From assembly GCF_001425485.1 (NCBI RefSeq), contig NZ_LMQW01000002.1, positions 506 to 64,505 of the forward strand: a stretch of DNA of 64,000 nucleotides, in the 5' to 3' direction. Origin of the DNA: Aureimonas sp. Leaf427. GTDB taxonomy: Bacteria; Pseudomonadota; Alphaproteobacteria; Rhizobiales; Rhizobiaceae. The first letter of the stretch is position 1. Every line of letters starts with the position of its first letter. Positions 9,486 through 17,764 of the stretch are shown one piece after another. Made by a program: the position numbers and the translations under genes. The notes under the pieces are model-generated. The model was not told where the DNA came from and did not search any database. It was given only the letters and a program-made list of their open reading frames with translations.

Positions 9486-10496
9486 ATGCAGGCGATCCGT
9501 TTCGTCGAAAAAGGCCGCGCCGAGCTGGGCGCGCTCGATCTGCCGCCCCCGGCCCCCGGCCATGTGCTCCTGCGCGTCAAGGCGGCCGGCCTCTGCCACA
9601 CCGATATCGACGTGCTGCACGCGCGCTATGGCGCCGGCCGCTTTCCGGTCACGCCCGGCCATGAATATGCCGGCGAGGTCGAGGCGATCGGCGAGGGCGT
9701 GACGCGGCTGAAGATCGGCGACCGCGTGGCCGTCGATCCGAACCTGCCCTGCGGCACCTGCCGGTCCTGCGCGCGGGGCCTCACCAATCTCTGCGAGACG
9801 CTGGGTGCCTACGGCGTCTCCACCAATGGCGGTTTCGCCGAGGCGAGCCTGGTGGCCGCCGACCATTGCCATCCGATCGGCGATCTCGCCTATCCCGTTG
9901 CTGCCCTCGCCGAACCGCTGGCCTGCGTTCTCAACGGTCTCACCAGCGCCGGGCTCGGCGCCGGCGCGCCGCTGCCGGGAACCGCGCTCGTCTTCGGCGC
10001 CGGGCCGATCGGCCTGCTCCTGGCGCTGTCCTTGAAGTCGCACGGGGTTGCGGAGGTCGTCGTCGCCGACCTCAACGAGAGCCGCCTCGCCTTCGCCGAG
10101 AGCCTCGGGCTCGGCGCGGCGGTGTCCGGCTCCGACGATCTAGCGGGACGGCGCAAGGGGTTCGACCTCGTGGCGGAGGCGACGGGCATTCCGGCCGTCG
10201 TGGAGGGCATGATCCCGCTCGTCGCCGACGGCGGCACGGCGCTCGTCTTCGGCGTCGCCGCGCCCGATGCGCGCGTGCAGCTCTCGCCCTTCGAGATCTT
10301 CCGCCGCCAGCTGAAGCTCGTCGGCTCCCACTCGCTGAACCGCAACATTCCGCAGGCGCTGGATATCCTGTCGCGCGACACGGGTCCGATGGCGCGCCTC
10401 ATCTCGCACCGCCTGCCCCTCTCCGAGATGCTGCCCTTCTTCCTGAAGAAGCCGGGCGATCCCGCGACGATGAAAGTGCAGTACGTGGCGGATTGA
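9486..10496 (+). CDS. Zinc-dependent medium-chain alcohol dehydrogenase (candidate D-altritol/polyol dehydrogenase)
   Basis: 336-aa MDR-family NAD(P) oxidoreductase. Catalytic zinc ligands are C37 (GLCHTD) and H59/E60 (PGHEYAG). The structural-zinc cysteines C89, C92, C95 and C103 are all present in CGTCRSCARGLTNLC. The nucleotide-binding glycine motif is GAGPIGLL near residue 175. It lies 132 bp after the SDR gene. In Agrobacterium an equivalent zinc enzyme is the D-altritol 5-dehydrogenase that makes D-tagatose, the presumed kinase substrate here. Family certain, substrate inferred. Confidence 0.9.
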   Translation: MQAIRFVEKGRAELGALDLPPPAPGHVLLRVKAAGLCHTDIDVLHARYGAGRFPVTPGHEYAGEVEAIGEGVTRLKIGDRVAVDPNLPCGTCRSCARGLTNLCETLGAYGVSTNGGFAEASLVAADHCHPIGDLAYPVAALAEPLACVLNGLTSAGLGAGAPLPGTALVFGAGPIGLLLALSLKSHGVAEVVVADLNESRLAFAESLGLGAAVSGSDDLAGRRKGFDLVAEATGIPAVVEGMIPLVADGGTALVFGVAAPDARVQLSPFEIFRRQLKLVGSHSLNRNIPQALDILSRDTGPMARLISHRLPLSEMLPFFLKKPGDPATMKVQYVAD

Positions 10497-10605
10497 CGGG
10501 AGGGCCCGCCGCTTCGTAAGCCGGCTACCGTATGGGCTGGACGAGATGGCGGGTCGTTCCGGCCGCGTGCGATCGACCAGGGGCGCATCGCCCCGACGGG
10601 AGTGA

Positions 10606-11682
10606 ATGATCGTGGCCAAGACGATACGGACGATGGAGGAGTTCTCGGAGTTCGTCGGCCTGTCGCGCCCCACCGTCTCCAAGTATTTCAACGACCCGAG
10701 CTCGGTTCGCAAGCGCACGCGCGACACGATCGAGGAAGCTTTGAAGAAGTCCGGCTTCCAGCCCAACATCTTCGCGGTCAATCTCAACCGCCGCCGCTCC
10801 AACATCATCGGGATCATCATCCCGAACTCGGCCGATCCGTTCTACATGGCGCTGACGCGGCGCATCGAGATCGTGGCGGCGGAGGCCGGCTTTCTCGCCT
10901 TCGTGCTCTCCTCCGACGGGCAGCCGGAGCGCGAGGAGCGGGCCATCCGCACCTTCCAGTCGATGAACGTCGCGGGCGCCATCATCGCGCCGCTCGGCCT
11001 TCTCGCCCGCCCCTCCCAGCTCGAACAGTTCAACCGCAGCATTCCGCTCGTCTACGTGGATTCCCCGCCGAACGACGGCGTCGCCTTCGTCGGCACGGAC
11101 CATCGCCAGAGCTTCGGCCTCATCATCGACTATCTCTGCCGCTCCGGCGAGCCGCCCGCCTATCTCGGCATGCCCGACGTCAACACCAATGCCCGCACGC
11201 GGCTCGGCATCTATCTCGGCGCGATGGAGGGGCTGGGCGCCGAGCCGAAGGTCCTGCCGCTGCCCTCGGTCTGGACCTGGGATTTCGAGCGCTTCGCCTT
11301 CGAGGAGGCCGCGCGCCTCTTCGAGCGGCCGGGCGCCCTCCCCTCGCGCACCATTCTCTGCGGCAACGACCGCATCGCCTTCGGCGTCATCGCCGCCGCC
11401 TATCAGCGCGGCCTGAAGGTCGGGCATGGCGCCGATTGCGACCTGCGCGTCGCCGGCCACGACGACCACCCGCTCTCGCAATATGCCTGCCCGCCGCTGA
11501 CCACGGTCGCGCAGAACTACAACGAGATCGGCCGCCTCGCGACGGAGCTTCTCCTGCAGAAGCTCGGCGAGGCGCTCGCCGCCGAGCCCCGCCCGGGCAT
11601 CAGCGCCGGCAGCACGGCAGCGGGCCCCTTAAAGGAGCGCATCCTCCTCAAATCCGAACTGATGCTCCGCCGCTCGGCCTGA
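10606..11682 (+). CDS. LacI-family transcriptional regulator of the polyol locus
   Basis: 358 aa, with an N-terminal helix-turn-helix (residues about 8-30, FSEFVGLSRPTVSKYFND) and hinge, then a periplasmic-binding-protein-like effector domain beginning IIGIIIPNSADPFY. GGGAG sits just upstream of the ATG. It lies 109 bp after the zinc dehydrogenase on the same strand and is probably the local repressor answering to a sugar or sugar phosphate. The palindrome at 6939-6956 is the best candidate operator. The ligand cannot be read from sequence. Confidence 0.92.
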   Translation: MIVAKTIRTMEEFSEFVGLSRPTVSKYFNDPSSVRKRTRDTIEEALKKSGFQPNIFAVNLNRRRSNIIGIIIPNSADPFYMALTRRIEIVAAEAGFLAFVLSSDGQPEREERAIRTFQSMNVAGAIIAPLGLLARPSQLEQFNRSIPLVYVDSPPNDGVAFVGTDHRQSFGLIIDYLCRSGEPPAYLGMPDVNTNARTRLGIYLGAMEGLGAEPKVLPLPSVWTWDFERFAFEEAARLFERPGALPSRTILCGNDRIAFGVIAAAYQRGLKVGHGADCDLRVAGHDDHPLSQYACPPLTTVAQNYNEIGRLATELLLQKLGEALAAEPRPGISAGSTAAGPLKERILLKSELMLRRSA

Positions 11683-11723
11683 GCGCTCGCGACGGATCGC
11701 CGAGCCCCTGCCGGGCTTGCGCG

Positions 11724-12575
11724 TCAGGCCGCGTCCGACAGGCGCTTCTTTTCCCGGTACATCTTGAGATCGGCGGCCTTGGTGAGGTCGAGCGCCGTCA
11801 TGCCGGGAACCCAGAGCGCCGCGCCGAAGCTGACGCCGACGTCGAGATCGATGTCGGCGGCGCGGAAGGGATTGCGCATGCGCTTGCGGATGCGGCCGAG
11901 CGCGGCCGAAACCGCGCTTTCGGTCGAGGCCGAGAGAATGGCCACGAACTCGTCGCCGCCGATCCGCGCGACCTTGTCGAAGGCGCGGATGCCGCCTTTC
12001 AACCTTGACGCGACCTCCCTCAGCACCGCGTCTCCCGCGGCATGGCCATGGCTGTCGTTCACGGTCTTGAAGCGGTCGACGTCGGCGAGGATGATGGAGA
12101 AGGAGCGGCCCGTCTCGGTGGCGATGGCGATGGCGTGGCCGAGGTCGCGCTCGAAGCGGCGCCGGTTCGCCACGCCCGTCAGAACGTCGATATAGGCGGC
12201 CGAGCGCAGTTCCTGCTCGGCCAGCTTGCGCGCGGTGATGTCGATGCCGAGGCCGAAGATGGCGCGGACGCGGCCGTCGCTCTCGTCGAAGATCGGCAGG
12301 AGCGACGTTCGCCACCAGAACACGCCGGAAGGCAGTTCCAGCTCTTCCTCGTATTCGTGAAGCTCCGCGCTCTCGGCGCATCGCCGATACTGCGCCTCGA
12401 CCAGCTCCGCCACAGGCGGCGGCAGACACTCGGCCGGCGTCTTGCCGACCATCTCGGCCGCGCGAAGTCCGGTGAGACGCTCGTGCACCCGGCTGAGCGC
12501 GCTGAAGCGGATCACGCCGTCACGGGAGACGTCGAGCATGAAGCCGGGCACACCGAGATTTTCGACGTCGAGCAT
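11724..12575 (-). CDS. PAS-GGDEF diguanylate cyclase
   Basis: 283-aa soluble protein making the second messenger cyclic di-GMP. Residues about 5-115 form a PAS/PAC sensor domain (FWWRTSLLPIFDESDGRVRAIFGLGIDITARK). A GGDEF domain follows from about 120, with the active-site loop GGDEF at 206-210. An inhibitory I-site RxxD (RAFD, 197-200) sits exactly five residues before it, so product feedback is expected. No EAL domain and no membrane segment are seen. It follows the YhaN-like gene on the same strand after 104 bp. The signal sensed by the PAS domain is unknown. Confidence 0.93.
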   Translation of the reverse strand: MLDVENLGVPGFMLDVSRDGVIRFSALSRVHERLTGLRAAEMVGKTPAECLPPPVAELVEAQYRRCAESAELHEYEEELELPSGVFWWRTSLLPIFDESDGRVRAIFGLGIDITARKLAEQELRSAAYIDVLTGVANRRRFERDLGHAIAIATETGRSFSIILADVDRFKTVNDSHGHAAGDAVLREVASRLKGGIRAFDKVARIGGDEFVAILSASTESAVSAALGRIRKRMRNPFRAADIDLDVGVSFGAALWVPGMTALDLTKAADLKMYREKKRLSDAA

Positions 12576-12600
12576 ATCGGTCCCGGTTTCTGTTCAGAGC

Positions 12601-12616
12601 CGTACGCTAACGTACG
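12601..12616. promoter_or_regulatory. Inverted repeat upstream of the diguanylate cyclase gene
   Basis: CGTACG-CTAA-CGTACG, a perfect 6-bp palindromic pair with a 4-bp spacer, 26 bp upstream of the cyclase start codon. It could be an operator or a short hairpin in the leader. No regulator is assigned. Confidence 0.3.
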
Positions 12617-12679
12617 CCGATGAGCGGAAGGTTAAAAAATGCCGAGGGACATCCGCAAGCCCCCCAGTTATTGAGCCGC

Positions 12680-15600
12680 CTACAGCCGGTGAATGCGAAC
12701 GCCCGGCTCGACCGCTTCGGCGATGTCGCAGAGATGGCGGTGATGGGTGAAATAGACGACCTGCCCGATCCCGGCCATGCCGGAGAGAAGCCGCAGCACC
12801 TCCTCCGAGCGCGGCTCGTCGAAGGTCTCCATGATGTCGTCGGCAAGGAACGGAACGGGCCGCCGCGCGCGCGCGAACTCCTCGTAGCCGGCGAGGCGCA
12901 GCGCCAGATAGAGCTGGAAGCGCGTGCCCTTCGACATATCGGTGGCGAGCTTCGACCCGCCCTCGCGCGACAGGCCGATCAGCGTCTCGCGGTCCTTTTC
13001 CGGCCGGGCGGAAAGGCCGGTATAGTCGCCGCGCGTCATGGCGGCGAAGGCCTGCGAGGCGCGGCCCATCATGGTGGAGCGATGGCGGTCGCGGAAGGTG
13101 CGCAGCGCCTCCTCCGCCACGAGCGCGCCCGCCCGCAATCTGAGATTGCGGCGCGCCGCCTCCTCCATCTCGATGAGCACGGTCTGCCGCTCCGTCTGGA
13201 TGCGCGCGACCTCGTCGCCCCCGCCGATGGCCGCCAGCGCGTCGGCGGCTTTGGTCTTCTCCGCGAAGAGCTCGCGCAGGCGCGCGTCGAGATCGTCCTG
13301 CCGCGCCTCCAGCTCGCCCGCCAGCCGTTCGGCCTGCGCGAGATCCTCGGCGGCGAGCGCGGCGAGCGCCTCTTCGGCGGTCGCGGTGCGAAGGTCGGCG
13401 GCCAGGGACCGGCCGAGTTCGGCCAGCCGCTTTTCCGCCCGGGCCCGCTCGGCGACGCGCTCCAGCGCCTCGCCGACCTCGGCCAGCGTCTCGACGCCGA
13501 AGAGGAGCGTCATTTCCGTCTTGCGCGCGGCGGCGATGCGCAGCTCCTCGCCGAGCGCCGCCATCTTGGCCGTCTCGGCTTCCAAGGCGATCGTTCGGTC
13601 TCCCGCCAGCGCCCGGATGCGCTCGGCCTCGTCCAGCCGGGCGCCGAGATCGTGGAGGATGCGCGGCGGCGCGGCGTCGCCCGCCCCCTCCCCCAGGTGG
13701 CGAACCAGCCGGGCGAGCTCATCGGACAGCGCGTCCTGATCGGCGACCATCGTCTCCACGCGGTGGCGCATCTCGTCGCGCTCGCGAAGGGCCGGCGAAA
13801 GGGCGGCCAGCGTTTCCAGCACTTCGCGCACCGCGCCGACGCCGGCCTGCCGGTCGATCCAGCTCCGGCCGAGCGCCTCCGTCCAGTCCGCCTGCCAGCG
13901 CTTCAGCGCCTCCACCGCCTCGTGCCGCGACTGGCGGCGGCGCTGGAGCTGCGCCTCGCGCTCGGCCAGCACCTTCTGCGCGGCGGCCCGTTCGGAGCCT
14001 TGCAGGCGGCAGCGCTCGATAAGATCCTCCGCCATCGAGGCGAGGTCCGCGATCGAAAATGCGCCCTCCCCCGCCAGGGGCTCTGTGAGCGCGCCGGCGC
14101 GCCGGTAGGCCTCGGTCAGCGCCTCGCGCTCGGCCTCCGCCTCGCAGCGCGCGTCCGCTTCCTTGGCATCGAGATCGGCAAGCGCCGCAGCGGCCGCGAG
14201 CGCTTCCGCGCGCCGGAGGGCGAAGGCCTCGATCCGGTCGAGCGCTCCGCCGAGGCGGCCCTCGCCGCGCGGCGCGAGATGGGCCGGCACGGCATCGGTG
14301 ATCTCGGCCCTCAGACGCGCCGTTTCCGCTTCGATCGCTGCGAGGGCCGCGTCCTCGCTGGAGAGGCCGGCCTCCGCGACGCCGAGCGCCGCGCCGTATT
14401 GCCGGAGATCGGCGAGATCCTGCGCGCGCAAGACGCGCGCCTCGACGATGCGGTCGTCCGCCGCCAGCGCCGCCTCGAAGGCCTCCGCGCTCTCCGCGTC
14501 GAGCCGCGTCCTATGCCGCGCCCAGGCCGCCGCGCGCGCCTCGCGCAGGCGCAGTGCTTCGGCATCGTCGATCGCGCCCGCCGCGCGGCGGATCGTCTCC
14601 AGCCGGGCGCCCGCCGCGGCGGCCTCAGCCGCCTGTTCCTGCCGCCGCTCGCGATGGCGCAGGCCGCGCCGTTCGAGATCGGCCAGGCTCGCGCGCCAGG
14701 CCTCGACGCGCTTGGCATCGGGCGGCACGAGCGCGGCGAGGGCCTTTGCATCGCCCTCGAAGGCGCCGAGCGCCGTCATCGCCTCGGCCAGCCGGCGCTG
14801 CACCTGCGGCCGCTCGCGGCCCGCGAGCTTCAGCCGAACGGGCGCGTCGCTGGCGCGCACGAGGCGCAGGACCTCGGCGAGCCGGCGCAGGGTCCGCTCG
14901 TCCCCATCGGTCCGAACGCCCTCCGCGGCTTCGCCCGCGTCCGGCCGCTCGGCCTCGCGCTCGGCCGCCTCGAAAGCCTCGCTCGCCCGCGCCAGCTCCT
15001 CCTCCGCCGTGCGCAGCCGCGCCTCGACGCCCGAGCGCGCCTCGATCAGCTCGCGCAGGAGCCCCGTCACGGTGGCGGGCAGGATCAGCGCGGCGGGGGT
15101 CTCGTGGCCCCCCTGCCCCAGCCGCTCCAGAATGCCGGCAAGGCCCGCGTCCCGCTCGGCCAGCTGGATGCGCCGGCGCGGCAGATCCTCCTCGGCCGTG
15201 GCATAGCGGCTCATCGCCTCGCGCAGCGCCCGGATCTCGTCGCCGACGGCAAGGATCGCCTCGTCCGGCGCGAGCCGGTCGATCTCGGCCGACAGATGCG
15301 CCGCCCTCTCCCGCGCGGTCTCGACCAGCGCCGCGATCCGCGTCTCGGCATCGCGCAAAGCCGGCAGCTCGCGACCCCAGGCCTCCGGCGCGCGCGGCAG
15401 GCCTTCGTAGGCGGCCAACTCCTCCAGCGTCGCGCGATAGCGGTCGGCGTCGGGAGCGGCCTTCAGGAGCCGCGCGGCGCGGTCGAGCGCCACCTTGTTC
15501 TCGCCGCGCTCGGCCATGCCGGCCTCGTAGGCCTTGCTCGCGCGATCGGCGGTCTGGGCGAGCGCGGCATAGGCGGAGGCCGCCGTGTCCAGCGTCTCGC

Positions 15601-16198
15601 GCCGCAGCTTTAGCTCGGCGAGGCGCTGCTTCAGCCCCGCCATTTCGGAGGATTTGGACCGTTTCTTGTGGATCGCGTCGGCTTCGCCGGCGGTCTTCGC
15701 CAGCGTCGCCCCGATCTCGGCAAGGCCGGCGCTCGCCGAGAACAGGAGTTCGCCGAGATCGCCCCGGCTCTGAAGAATGGCATTGCCGCCGTTTTCCAGC
15801 GTCTCGTCGTCGAGCGAGAACATGGTGCGATAGGCGTCGCGACCGAGCCCGGACAGGGCGCCGACGAGAAGCGCTTCGCTCGCCTGCCTCTGGTCGGGAT
15901 GAAACAGCGTCGGCTGGCCCGAGCCGCGCTTCAGGCGGATCAGCTCGTGGCTCGCGCCGTCGACCTCGATCGCCGCGCCGACCTCCATCGTCGGATAGGG
16001 ATGGAGGAAATTGTAGCGCGAGGCATGTTCGATGCCGAAGAGAAGGTCGAGCGTCGCCGAGAGCGCCGTCGACTTGCCGGCTTCGTTGAGGCCGTAAACG
16101 ATGTGGAGATCGGGTGCGCCCTCCGGCTTCACGCCGAAATCGAGCGTGGCGCCGGTGAACTTGCCGTAGCGGGTGAGGTCGAGGCGGCGAAGGCGCAT
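12680..16198 (-). CDS. SMC/Rad50-like ATPase (YhaN family), partner of the adjacent phosphoesterase
   Basis: 1172-aa AAA protein of the Rad50/SbcC-like YhaN group. The N-terminal ATPase half has Walker A GLNEAGKST at 36-44. A long Ala/Glu/Arg-rich heptad region (about 170-1040) should form coiled coils. The C-terminal half carries MSKGTRFQLYLALRLAGYEEF and Walker B VPFLADDIMETFDE. No CxxC zinc-hook motif is visible in the coiled coil, unlike SbcC or Rad50. Its ATG shares one base with the phosphoesterase stop (TGATG), giving strict coupling. It probably processes DNA ends or structures together with that enzyme. Confidence 0.92.
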   Translation of the reverse strand: MRLRRLDLTRYGKFTGATLDFGVKPEGAPDLHIVYGLNEAGKSTALSATLDLLFGIEHASRYNFLHPYPTMEVGAAIEVDGASHELIRLKRGSGQPTLFHPDQRQASEALLVGALSGLGRDAYRTMFSLDDETLENGGNAILQSRGDLGELLFSASAGLAEIGATLAKTAGEADAIHKKRSKSSEMAGLKQRLAELKLRRETLDTAASAYAALAQTADRASKAYEAGMAERGENKVALDRAARLLKAAPDADRYRATLEELAAYEGLPRAPEAWGRELPALRDAETRIAALVETARERAAHLSAEIDRLAPDEAILAVGDEIRALREAMSRYATAEEDLPRRRIQLAERDAGLAGILERLGQGGHETPAALILPATVTGLLRELIEARSGVEARLRTAEEELARASEAFEAAEREAERPDAGEAAEGVRTDGDERTLRRLAEVLRLVRASDAPVRLKLAGRERPQVQRRLAEAMTALGAFEGDAKALAALVPPDAKRVEAWRASLADLERRGLRHRERRQEQAAEAAAAGARLETIRRAAGAIDDAEALRLREARAAAWARHRTRLDAESAEAFEAALAADDRIVEARVLRAQDLADLRQYGAALGVAEAGLSSEDAALAAIEAETARLRAEITDAVPAHLAPRGEGRLGGALDRIEAFALRRAEALAAAAALADLDAKEADARCEAEAEREALTEAYRRAGALTEPLAGEGAFSIADLASMAEDLIERCRLQGSERAAAQKVLAEREAQLQRRRQSRHEAVEALKRWQADWTEALGRSWIDRQAGVGAVREVLETLAALSPALRERDEMRHRVETMVADQDALSDELARLVRHLGEGAGDAAPPRILHDLGARLDEAERIRALAGDRTIALEAETAKMAALGEELRIAAARKTEMTLLFGVETLAEVGEALERVAERARAEKRLAELGRSLAADLRTATAEEALAALAAEDLAQAERLAGELEARQDDLDARLRELFAEKTKAADALAAIGGGDEVARIQTERQTVLIEMEEAARRNLRLRAGALVAEEALRTFRDRHRSTMMGRASQAFAAMTRGDYTGLSARPEKDRETLIGLSREGGSKLATDMSKGTRFQLYLALRLAGYEEFARARRPVPFLADDIMETFDEPRSEEVLRLLSGMAGIGQVVYFTHHRHLCDIAEAVEPGVRIHRL

Positions 16199-17466
16199 CA
16201 GGCGGCCTCCGCCCCGCCGGCCACGAGCCGGGCGAGGATCTCGTCGGTGCCCTCCTCGATCAGCGTATCGACGAAAGCCGCGAAAGCCGCCTCGTCGTCC
16301 CCGCCGATCCCGCGCGCCTCCTGCGGCAGCTCGTCCAGCATCTCGCGCGCGATGCGAACGACCTCCTCACGCACGCCGTGGCTCCTGGCGATCTCCCCGC
16401 GCATGAGCTGGCCGAGCTCCAGAACCGGATCGCCGCTCGGCCGGATGTCCCGTCCGCCCGCATCCTGCGCCTCGATCGCGATCTTCTCGATCCAGACCCC
16501 GCCGATCCGCTCGCCGCGAAGGGCGGCCTCCGTCTGGAGGAGATCGGCATCGCGGCGCAGGCGGAAGGCGAGCGGGGTCTCGCCGACGAGCCGCAGCCGC
16601 GCGACGAGATGGGGCGAGCCCGCCACTGCGCGGGCCGCGGCGAGTTCGGCCTCGATCGCGCCGATCGCGCTTTCCCAGGTGACGGCGCCGGAGAGATCGA
16701 CCTCGATCCGCCCGAATTCGGCGATGCTGGTGCGGCGCTCCTCGACGGTGATCGCGCCGTCGTCGGCCACCGTGACGAGCGAGACGCTTTTCGGCCCGGC
16801 CTCGTTGATGTCGCGCCCCTGCGGGATGCCGGGCATGACGATGGTCGCGGCGCCGTCGTGCTGGGAGCGCTGGTGGATGTGGCCGAGGCCCCAATAGCGA
16901 AAGCCGGTCGCGTGGAGATCGGCGGGGCTGCAGGGCGCATAGACGTCGTGGCCCGGCGCGCCGCCGAGGCTGGTGTGGAGAAGGCCGATGTTCACCGCGC
17001 CCGGCACGGGCGGCTCGAAGCGGGAGAGGAGGCTTTCGGGCGCCTGCGGCTTGGCGAAGGAAATGCCGTGGATCGCGATATCGACGCCCGGCCGCGGAAT
17101 CGTCCGGCGCCCCGGCTTGTCGCCGAAGACCGTGACCGTATCGGGCAGGACGAGCTGCTTGGTGATGCGCGACAGCGCGTCGTGATTGCCGCGGATCTTG
17201 AAGACGAGAATGCCGGCCTCGGCGAGGCGCCCCATTTCCTCGGCCAGAAACCGCGCGGTCTTCATCGAGGTCTGGTCGCCGTCGTAGAGATCGCCGGCGA
17301 TCAGGAGCGCATCGACCCGCTCGTCGAGGCAGAGGTCGATGATCGCCGTGAAGGCCGCGCGGGTGGCGTTGCCGACGAGCGCGGCCAGATCCGGATTTCG
17401 CAGCGAGAGCGAGCGCAGGGGCGAATCGAGATGGAGATCGGCGGTGTGGACGAAGCGAAAAGCCAT
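16198..17466 (-). CDS. Mre11/SbcD-like DNA metallophosphoesterase (YhaO family)
   Basis: 422 aa from the ATG at 17466, which has AGAGG upstream; an in-frame ATG 15 nt earlier lacks a site. Calcineurin-like metal-binding motifs are intact: HTADLHLD (residues 7-14), AGDLYDGD, RGNHDAL and GLGHIHQ. The C-terminal part is an elongated domain typical of YhaO. It forms a two-gene operon with the YhaN-like ATPase and is divergent from the repABC genes. Predicted as the nuclease half of a bacterial Mre11-Rad50-like complex for DNA repair. Confidence 0.92.
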   Translation of the reverse strand: MAFRFVHTADLHLDSPLRSLSLRNPDLAALVGNATRAAFTAIIDLCLDERVDALLIAGDLYDGDQTSMKTARFLAEEMGRLAEAGILVFKIRGNHDALSRITKQLVLPDTVTVFGDKPGRRTIPRPGVDIAIHGISFAKPQAPESLLSRFEPPVPGAVNIGLLHTSLGGAPGHDVYAPCSPADLHATGFRYWGLGHIHQRSQHDGAATIVMPGIPQGRDINEAGPKSVSLVTVADDGAITVEERRTSIAEFGRIEVDLSGAVTWESAIGAIEAELAAARAVAGSPHLVARLRLVGETPLAFRLRRDADLLQTEAALRGERIGGVWIEKIAIEAQDAGGRDIRPSGDPVLELGQLMRGEIARSHGVREEVVRIAREMLDELPQEARGIGGDDEAAFAAFVDTLIEEGTDEILARLVAGGAEAA

Positions 17467-17548
17467 GCCGCCTCTTATCATCGCATCACCCGCAACCGGA
17501 AGGGCGCTGCGCGCCGCGCTCCCCGAGTCGGGCTCGAAGCGCCGTCGA

Positions 17549-17564
17549 GTTGACAGCTGTCAAC
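17549..17564. promoter_or_regulatory. parS centromere site (copy 1, upstream of repA)
   Basis: Perfect 16-bp palindrome GTTGACAGCTGTCAAC, matching the repABC parS form GTT-N4-GC-N4-AAC bound by RepB. It lies 201 bp or more upstream of any probable repA start. An identical copy occurs at 18952. Confidence 0.93.
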
Positions 17565-17606
17565 TCCGGCGGCGAGCTTTCCTAGAGTCATCCGCCCGCT
17601 TGACTC

Positions 17607-17617
17607 GAATCAGATTC
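17607..17617. promoter_or_regulatory. Palindrome in the repA leader, possible RepA/RepB autoregulation site
   Basis: GAATC-A-GATTC, an 11-bp palindrome immediately downstream of TTGACT (17600-17605), which could be a -35 box. repABC promoters are repressed by RepA with RepB in this interval. No convincing -10 is seen at standard spacing (an AT-rich stretch TTTATTTA occurs near 17629), so the assignment is tentative. Confidence 0.3.
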
Positions 17618-17764
17618 GCCCGCAACGCTTTATTTACGCATATGCAGCGTGGGAGCGAAGAGTGCCGTAACCGCGTGAGCCAAGCGCAAGTCCGCGATGG
17701 TAAGCCGGTTTTCGGCGCCGACTCGGTCTGGCGGACGGCATGCTCGCACGGAACAGACGAGGAC

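Noticed and set aside
12620-15613. A 997-codon open frame on the plus strand
   Set aside because: Antisense to the YhaN-like ATPase, which has Walker A and B motifs; the plus-strand product is Arg/Leu-rich low complexity without domains.
17550-17588. TTGACA inside parS as the repA -35 box
   Set aside because: No -10 at 16-18 bp; the nearest TAGAGT is 27 bp away. The palindrome is better explained as parS.
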